Assembly (NCBI RefSeq): GCF_017942225.1
Contig: NZ_JAGKSD010000006.1
Location: forward strand, 1 to 64,000
Source: Corynebacterium sp. Marseille-P3884
GTDB taxonomy: Bacteria > Actinomycetota > Actinomycetes > Mycobacteriales > Mycobacteriaceae
DNA length: 64,000 nucleotides
Direction: 5' to 3'
This document shows, piece after piece, positions 58,692 to 64,000 of the stretch. The notes under the pieces were generated by a model. That model saw only the letters and a list, made by a program, of their open reading frames with translations, was not told the DNA's origin and did not search any database. The position numbers and the translations under genes are program-made. How positions within the stretch are numbered: position 1 is the first letter of the stretch; each line of letters starts with the position of its first letter.

Positions 58692-59663
58692 CTATGCTTC
58701 CTCGTCGACGGCAGCGTGGGTGTCGGGGATGCCGAGTTCTTCGGCGCGTTTGTCCGCGAGCGAGAGCAGTCGGCGGATGCGTCCGGCAACGGCGTCTTTG
58801 GTCATCTGGGGGTCGGCGAGGCGGCCGAGTTCCTCGAGGGAGGCATGGCGGTGCTTGACGCGGAGGTAACCGGCGTCGGCAAGGTGCTCGGGCACGTCGT
58901 CGCCGAGAATGTTCATGGCGCGGTCGACGCGGGCGGCCGCTGCGGCGGCTGCTTGGGCGGAGCGGCGCTGGTTCGCATCATCGAAATTGGCGTGGTGGCT
59001 GGCACTGGTGCGCTCATCGCGAATCTTGCGTTTTTCGTCCCATTCGAGGCGGGTGCGGGGTGCGCCCATGCGGGACAGGAGGATGCCGATGGCGTCGCCG
59101 TCGCGCACGAAGACGCGCTCGGTGCCGCGGGTCTCTTTGGTCTTGGCCGGCACGGACAGGCGCCGTGCGAGTCCGACGAGCGCCAGGGCGGTCTCCTGCC
59201 GTGGGCAGATCACTTCGAGATTGGAGGTGCGGCCGGGTTCGGTGAGGGCTCCGCGCGCGAGGAATGCCCCGCGCCATGCAGCTTCGACCTCGGCGGTGGT
59301 GCCGGAAATGATTGTGCGGGGCAGCCCCACCACTGGGTGGCCGGAGGCAGTGACGAGCTTGAAGCGGCGGATGACATCGCGGGCGCCGTCGGTCACGGTG
59401 ACTTCGTAGCGAGTCTCGCGGGAATTGCTGCCAGCTGCAACGGAGTCGACGGCCACGTCGACCTCGCATACGTCGCGGATGGTGGTGGCGAGGTGATCAG
59501 CCACGGCGAGCTCGGCGAAATCGGCATGCACCTCGATGCCGTGCAGCCCCTGGGTGAACTCCCCTGCCACGCGGAGCATCGCGGTCGCCTCGGCGATGCG
59601 GGCGTCTGTCCCTGACGGGGTGACCGCCAGCAATTCGTCTTTGACTTTCGCTGTCAACGCCAC
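58692..59663 (-). CDS. whiA: WhiA-type DNA-binding protein
   Basis: A 323-residue protein combining an N-terminal LAGLIDADG-like homing-nuclease fold (no longer catalytic) with a C-terminal helix-turn-helix (about residues 235-310, LADAGYLRVKHRHASLEELGRLADPQMTKDAVAGRIRRLLSLAD). WhiA is a regulator of sporulation in Streptomyces and of cell division in Bacillus; in corynebacteria its role is probably in division. It precedes gapA and follows yvcK, the usual actinobacterial order. Confidence 0.95.
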   Translation of the reverse strand: MALTAKVKDELLAVTPSGTDARIAEATAMLRVAGEFTQGLHGIEVHADFAELAVADHLATTIRDVCEVDVAVDSVAAGSNSRETRYEVTVTDGARDVIRRFKLVTASGHPVVGLPRTIISGTTAEVEAAWRGAFLARGALTEPGRTSNLEVICPRQETALALVGLARRLSVPAKTKETRGTERVFVRDGDAIGILLSRMGAPRTRLEWDEKRKIRDERTSASHHANFDDANQRRSAQAAAAAAARVDRAMNILGDDVPEHLADAGYLRVKHRHASLEELGRLADPQMTKDAVAGRIRRLLSLADKRAEELGIPDTHAAVDEEA

Positions 59664-59729
59664 GTGAGAATTCTCCCTTTCCCTGGTGCCAGCAACGTTT
59701 CGTGAATGAACCGGTAGCTGTGCGACAGT

Positions 59730-60728
59730 CTAGTTTCCGTCGAGTTCCGCCGTGATGGCAGCTGCCAATTTGTCCGGATCGTGCCTGTTCATGGGCTCAC
59801 CCGATGCATCGATTTCGCGGAGATCCGCGAACACCATCCGCGCGCCAGCTTGGTCGGCGGTGCGTGTGAGATAGCTGCGTTCCCCTGCGGTCAGGTCGGT
59901 GCCGTTGTCGACTAAGAACATGTCCACGCGTAGCTCGGGTGCATGTTGGCTCAAAACATGAATGTGGCGTTCGGTGGAAAATCCGGGGGTCTCCCCCGCT
60001 TCAGGCGAGAGATTGAGGATCACCACGACGGTGGCCTTGGTCTCGTTCAAGGCCGCCACGATCTCCGGGATGAGCAGGTGCGGCAGCACTGAGGAAAACC
60101 AGGACCCGGGACCGATGGTGACGATGTCGGCGTTCAAGATAGCGTCCACCGCTTCCGGGTTCGCGGCTGGCTGGGCCGGGTGCAGGCGAACGCGGCGGAC
60201 GGATCCAGGGGTCGTGGCGACGGCGACTTGGCCGCGGACGGAACGGATCAGACGCGGGTCGTCGTCAAGCCCGGCGACTTCTGCTTCGATGTCGAGCGGT
60301 TCGAGCGCGACCGGCAGGACACGTCCTTTGGCGGACGTCCAGCGCGCGACGGTATCGAGTGCTTGCTGGATATTTCCCGTCATTTCGGTGAGGCCCGCGA
60401 TGATGAGGTTGCCGACGGCGTGCCCCGCCATGGCCCCGTTGCCGCCGAAGCGGTGCTGTAATGCGTCGCGGCGGAGATCACCGTCGTCAGTTTCGGGGGT
60501 CAGCGCCGCCATGGCCATGCGCAGGTCGCCGGGAGGGATGACAGCGAGTTCGCGGCGCAGACGGCCGGAGGACCCGCCGTCGTCGGCGACGGTCACAACG
60601 GCGTGGACGCGGCAGGCCTCTGGGTCGCAACCGTCGCCGTCTTGTGCGCTGGTCATGCGTTTAGCGGCGATCAAGGTCTGATGCAGGCCGTGGCCGCCAC
60701 CGAGACTGGTGATGCGGAGTTGGGTCAT
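59730..60728 (-). CDS. yvcK: YvcK/CofD-like gluconeogenesis factor
   Basis: A 332-residue protein of the CofD-like family. The N-terminal SLGGGHGLHQTLIAAK, AVVTVADDGGSSGRLRRELAVIPPGDLRMAMAAL and GHAVGNLIIAGL are diagnostic for YvcK, which binds UDP-sugars and affects cell shape and central metabolism. It lies between whiA and rapZ in the conserved rapZ-yvcK-whiA cluster. Confidence 0.93.
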   Translation of the reverse strand: MTQLRITSLGGGHGLHQTLIAAKRMTSAQDGDGCDPEACRVHAVVTVADDGGSSGRLRRELAVIPPGDLRMAMAALTPETDDGDLRRDALQHRFGGNGAMAGHAVGNLIIAGLTEMTGNIQQALDTVARWTSAKGRVLPVALEPLDIEAEVAGLDDDPRLIRSVRGQVAVATTPGSVRRVRLHPAQPAANPEAVDAILNADIVTIGPGSWFSSVLPHLLIPEIVAALNETKATVVVILNLSPEAGETPGFSTERHIHVLSQHAPELRVDMFLVDNGTDLTAGERSYLTRTADQAGARMVFADLREIDASGEPMNRHDPDKLAAAITAELDGN

Positions 60729-60747
60729 GGTCGGGTTGCTGTTCTTT

Positions 60748-61623
60748 CTAGTGGCGCTGCAGGTCGCGGTGCATGACTGAGACGTCGAGGCCTGCTTGCT
60801 GGGCGAGCCTGCGGCCGACTTCCTCAGAAATCGCGACGGATCGGTGGTGGCCGCCGGTGCAGCCGATTCCGACGGTGACGAAGTCTTTTCCTTCGTGTTT
60901 GTATCCGTCCATCATAGAGGTCAGTAGTTTCACGACACCATCGACGAAGTCCCCGGCGCCAGGACGCGAGAGCACGTAGTCGCTGACCGGTTTGTCGACG
61001 CCGCGGAAGTGGCGGAGCTCCTCGATCCAGTAGGGATTCGGCAGGAAGCGGACGTCGAAAACGAGGTCGGCGTCGCGCGGCGAGCCGTGCTTGAAGCCGA
61101 AGGATTGAACGGTGACGTGCTGTTTGGCGGAGTCGAGGTCGCCGATGGACGCTTCGATGGCGCGGCGCAGGTCGTGGATGGACAGGTTCGAGGAATCGAT
61201 GATCACATCGGCGGTGTCGCGCACGCGGGCAAGTTCGGCGCGTTCGCGGGCGATGCCGACGCTCAAGGGGTTGTCGCCCTGGAGAGGGTGAGTGCGCCGG
61301 ACGCTGTCGAAGCGGCGGATGAGGACATCATCACGCGCTTCAAGGTAGAGCACGAAGGGGTTGAAGCCACGGTCGCGCGCGACGCTGATCATCTCCATCA
61401 GGGAGCCTTTGAAGATGCGGGCGCGAACATCGGTGACGACGGCGAGCTTGTCCACGGGCGAGTCTTTGCGCGCCGCGAGGTCCATGAGCTCGAGGATGAG
61501 TTGCGGCGGGAGGTTCTGGGAGACGAAGTAGCCCTTGTCCTCGAAGACTTTCGCGGCGGAGGACAGCCCGCCACCGGAAAGACCCGTGATAATGACGGGT
61601 CGCAGCTCAGTTGGGGTGGTCAT
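60748..61623 (-). CDS. rapZ: RapZ-type nucleotide-binding protein
   Basis: A 291-residue RNase adapter/P-loop protein. The N-terminal region reads [18 protein letters not shown], in which the lysine of the normal Walker A motif (GxxGxGKS) is replaced by Leu. The C-terminal [23 protein letters not shown] is the family signature that binds amino sugars in RapZ of E. coli. The ATG at 61623 follows GGGG by 5-6 nt; earlier ATG codons at 61632 and 61647 are less likely. It lies between uvrC and yvcK. Confidence 0.93.
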   Translation of the reverse strand: MTTPTELRPVIITGLSGGGLSSAAKVFEDKGYFVSQNLPPQLILELMDLAARKDSPVDKLAVVTDVRARIFKGSLMEMISVARDRGFNPFVLYLEARDDVLIRRFDSVRRTHPLQGDNPLSVGIARERAELARVRDTADVIIDSSNLSIHDLRRAIEASIGDLDSAKQHVTVQSFGFKHGSPRDADLVFDVRFLPNPYWIEELRHFRGVDKPVSDYVLSRPGAGDFVDGVVKLLTSMMDGYKHEGKDFVTVGIGCTGGHHRSVAISEEVGRRLAQQAGLDVSVMHRDLQRH

Positions 61624-61658
61624 GTGCCCCATCGTATCCAATTGCACGCTTGACGACG

Positions 61659-63740
61659 TCAGCTTTTCCGCAGATGCTCGTACACCGTTTCCGCGAGCTT
61701 GGGACCAATCCCCTTGACTTCTGCGATGTCGTCGACGCTGGCTTGTTTGAGCTTTTTCACGCTGCCGAAGTGCTTGACTAGGTCGCTGCGGCGGGCGGGA
61801 CCGAGGCCGGGGATCCCGTCGAGGGCGGAAGCGCGCATGCGTTTGGAGCGTTGCTGCCGGTGGTAGGTGATGGCGAAGCGGTGCGCTTCGTCGCGGATCT
61901 GCTGCAGCAGGTACATGCCTTCGGAATTGCGGGGCAAGATGAGGGGTTCATCGTCATCAGGCACCCAGATCTCTTCAAGGCGTTTGGCGAGACCGATGAG
62001 GGTGACGTCGATAATGCCGAGCTCGTCGAAGACTTTCTGCGCGGCGGTGACTTGCGGCTTGCCGCCGTCGACGATGAACAGCTGCGGCGGGTACGCGAAC
62101 CGCTTGTTGTCGGTGGTCTCCGTGGAAGAGTCGGCGAGTTCCTCGTCGGTGAAGCTGGTCTCGTCGAGGTCCGGGTCTTCGGGGTTGGCCAGCTTGTCCT
62201 GGTTGTGGCGCTTGAAGCGCCGGCGAGTCACCTCGGCGATGGAGCCCACGTCGTCGCTGCGGCCGTCGCCCGCGGCTTCCTTGATGCGGTAGCGGCGGTA
62301 GTCGGATTTCTTGGGCAGCCCGTCTTCGAAGACGACGAGCGAGGCGACGACGTCGGTGCCCTGAATGTGGGAGATATCGGTGCACTCGATGCGCAAGGGT
62401 GCGTCATCCATGCCGAGGGCGTCTTGAATGTCCTGGAGTGCCTGCGATCGCGCGGTGAGGTCGCCGACGCGCTTCAGCTTGTGCTGGCGCAGCGATTCCT
62501 TGGCGTTGCGCTGGACCGTCTCCATGAGCGCTTTCTTGTCGCCGCGCTGCGGGACGCGGAATTCGACAGGGCCGCCGCGGAGCTGTTCCAACAGTGCCCG
62601 GGTCTCTTCCGGCTCGTCCGGCATCACTTGAACGAGAATTTCGCGTGGGACAGGCATCGGCGGGCGGATTTTCTCGTGCGATTCCTGGTCGACACCGCGG
62701 CGCCGGACCTTCTTGGCCGCCAGCCGTTCATCCTCGGCTTTTTCCTGCTCCATGCGTTCGACAGCATCGGAATAGTGCTGCACCAGGAAATTCTGCATGA
62801 GGGCGGGCAAGGCGGGATCGGCTTCGCCGTCGTCAAGCCGTGTGAGCGATCCCGGCTCGTCTCCCGTTTTCTCGACGACCCACCCGCGCTGCGAGCGGAT
62901 CCGACCCTCGCGCACGGCGAAGATCTGCACGGCGGCCTCGAGCTCGTCGGTGTCGAAGGCGATGATGTCGGCGTCCGTGTCGATGCTGAGCACGACTGTC
63001 TGGCGCTCCATGACCTTGTTGACGGCACCGAGATCGTCGCGCAGCCGCGCCGCTTTTTCGAATTCGAGGTTCTCGCTCGCCTCCATCATCTGGCTGGTGA
63101 GTCCTTTGACCACAGCGTCGGTCCGGCCAGACATGAAGCCCATGAAGCCGGAGACGATCTCGTCGTACTCTGCCTCGTCGACACGTTGCACGCAGGGCGC
63201 GGAGCACTTGTCGATATACCCGAGCAGGCACGGCCGCCCGAGCTGCTCGTGGCGGTTGAAGACGCCGTTGGAGCACGTCCGGACGGGGAAGACCCGCGTG
63301 AGCAGGTCCAGCGTTTCGCGTACAGCCCAGGCGTGGGAGAACGGCCCGAAATAGCGCACGCCTTTGCGGCGCGGACCGCGGTAGAAGAACGCGCGCGGGT
63401 AGCGCTCCCCCACGCTGACGGCGAGCATCGGGTACGTCTTGTCGTCGCGGTACATGACGTTGAACCACGGGTCGTACCGCTTGATCCAGGTGTATTCGAG
63501 CTGGAGCGCTTCGACTTCACTGGCGACGACGGTCCACTCCACCTTGGAAGCGGTAAACACCATCTGGCGGGTACGCGGGTGGAGCTGCTCCGGCGGCTGG
63601 AAGTAGTTGTTCAGGCGGACGCGGAGATTTTTCGCTTTGCCGACGTAGACGACGCGTCCGGCGCCGTCGCGGAATTTATACACACCCGGCTCGGTGGGAA
63701 TCGTCCCGGGCGCGGGGCGGTAGGTAGCTGGGTTGACCAC
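61659..63740 (-). CDS. uvrC: excinuclease ABC subunit C
   Basis: The nuclease subunit of nucleotide-excision repair that cuts on both sides of a lesion. The 693-residue protein has an N-terminal GIY-YIG domain ([29 protein letters not shown]), a UVR motif (about residues 205-245), the RNase H-like domain with [24 protein letters not shown], and a C-terminal helix-hairpin-helix pair. It starts with GTG at 63740. Confidence 0.97.
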   Translation of the reverse strand: MVNPATYRPAPGTIPTEPGVYKFRDGAGRVVYVGKAKNLRVRLNNYFQPPEQLHPRTRQMVFTASKVEWTVVASEVEALQLEYTWIKRYDPWFNVMYRDDKTYPMLAVSVGERYPRAFFYRGPRRKGVRYFGPFSHAWAVRETLDLLTRVFPVRTCSNGVFNRHEQLGRPCLLGYIDKCSAPCVQRVDEAEYDEIVSGFMGFMSGRTDAVVKGLTSQMMEASENLEFEKAARLRDDLGAVNKVMERQTVVLSIDTDADIIAFDTDELEAAVQIFAVREGRIRSQRGWVVEKTGDEPGSLTRLDDGEADPALPALMQNFLVQHYSDAVERMEQEKAEDERLAAKKVRRRGVDQESHEKIRPPMPVPREILVQVMPDEPEETRALLEQLRGGPVEFRVPQRGDKKALMETVQRNAKESLRQHKLKRVGDLTARSQALQDIQDALGMDDAPLRIECTDISHIQGTDVVASLVVFEDGLPKKSDYRRYRIKEAAGDGRSDDVGSIAEVTRRRFKRHNQDKLANPEDPDLDETSFTDEELADSSTETTDNKRFAYPPQLFIVDGGKPQVTAAQKVFDELGIIDVTLIGLAKRLEEIWVPDDDEPLILPRNSEGMYLLQQIRDEAHRFAITYHRQQRSKRMRASALDGIPGLGPARRSDLVKHFGSVKKLKQASVDDIAEVKGIGPKLAETVYEHLRKS

Positions 63741-63751
63741 AGCGACTGCCC

Positions 63752-64000
63752 CTAGTCTTCCGGCATGTAGCGGGCCTCGAGACGGCGGAATTCCTTCACC
63801 GACTCGACAGCGCGCTCTTTATCGCCTGACTGAATGGCCCACAGCGGGACGTACTCAAATTCAGGGAGTTCGAGGCGGGCCATGCGTGAGCCGCGCGGGA
63901 ACGACAGGCCGTAGACGACGACCCACGGGTAGAAGCGGGTCCCGATGATATTGCGGACCTCCACCCCGTCCTCGTTCGCGCGGACGCGTGGGCGGGTGAG
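63752..64000 (-). CDS. PH-domain membrane-associated protein, partial (N-terminus outside window)
   Basis: The C-terminal 82 residues of a protein; the frame stays open to the window edge. [43 protein letters not shown] resembles the bacterial PH (bPH6/CFP-6-like) domain found in small membrane proteins next to uvrC in actinobacteria. The start and any membrane segments lie outside. Function unknown. Confidence 0.75.
   Translation of the reverse strand, partial: LTRPRVRANEDGVEVRNIIGTRFYPWVVVYGLSFPRGSRMARLELPEFEYVPLWAIQSGDKERAVESVKEFRRLEARYMPED

Overview
The window is a stretch of chromosome from a high-GC actinobacterium, almost certainly a Corynebacterium. Several things point to this genus: a mycothiol gene (mshC), an actinobacterial coproporphyrin ferrochelatase, the opcA partner of glucose-6-phosphate dehydrogenase, the arabinomannan/lipomannan enzyme MptB, whiA-yvcK-rapZ-uvrC, and a gene order that follows the known corynebacterial backbone (aspA-hisG-hisE, mshC-uppP-pyrD, hemH-NlpC/P60-acn, sufR-BDCSUT, mptB-ABC transporter-ctaA-qor-ctaB-tkt-tal-zwf-opcA-pgl, secG-tpiA-pgk-gapA-whiA-yvcK-rapZ-uvrC). 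I cannot name the species. No plasmid, prophage, CRISPR array, rRNA or classical insertion sequence was seen.

Layout. 1-6 kb: a partial formate-tetrahydrofolate ligase, a Dcu-type C4-dicarboxylate transporter, aspA, hisG and hisE, all on the minus strand. 6-11 kb: a HAD phosphatase, a small acidic protein, mshC, a DUF222/13E12-type HNH endonuclease unit, and uppP. 10.5-20 kb: a lipoprotein, pyrD, a second lipoprotein, a PEBP protein, tRNA-Leu(GAG), membrane proteins, an HTH protein, an NfeD/SPFH pair, DUF3097, and ferrochelatase. 20-29.5 kb: a secreted NlpC/P60 hydrolase with a long structured leader, an Rv1476-like membrane protein, aconitase, a class I amidotransferase, an NAD-binding protein, and the UPF0237/UPF0210 pair. 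29.5-38 kb: a small membrane protein, an ABC-F ATPase and the complete suf iron-sulfur operon. 38-44.5 kb: MptB, an ABC exporter, heme A synthase, a quinone oxidoreductase and protoheme farnesyltransferase. 44.5-53 kb: a CapA lipoprotein and the pentose phosphate operon tkt-tal-zwf-opcA-pgl. 52.7-55 kb: a second HNH unit and a TPR protein. 55-64 kb: secG, the glycolytic set tpiA-pgk-gapA, then whiA-yvcK-rapZ-uvrC and a partial PH-domain gene.

How the genes work together. Central carbon metabolism dominates: aconitase, the oxidative and non-oxidative pentose phosphate branches and lower glycolysis sit within 35 kb. The Suf operon supplies clusters for aconitase and for the ferrochelatase [2Fe-2S] centre; ctaA/ctaB supply heme A to the cytochrome oxidase. 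AspA plus the Dcu-type carrier would link aspartate uptake to fumarate and ammonia.

Most unusual signals. (1) A 10-mer, GTCGATAAGC, occurs 15 times in 64 kb where about 0.1 is expected by base composition; it is found on both strands, inside genes in more than one frame, and between genes. (2) Two HNH-endonuclease units about 44 kb apart share near-identical C-terminal coding sequence, a 39-bp repeat on one side and a 22-bp repeat on the other, which looks like a mobile unit. (3) A long structured RNA leader precedes the NlpC/P60 gene and may be a c-di-AMP riboswitch. (4) A palindrome upstream of sufR is a likely Suf operator. (5) Many genes lack a Shine-Dalgarno sequence and have a -10 box 6-8 nt before the start codon, indicating leaderless mRNAs. 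(6) acnR and ppc are absent from their usual corynebacterial positions.
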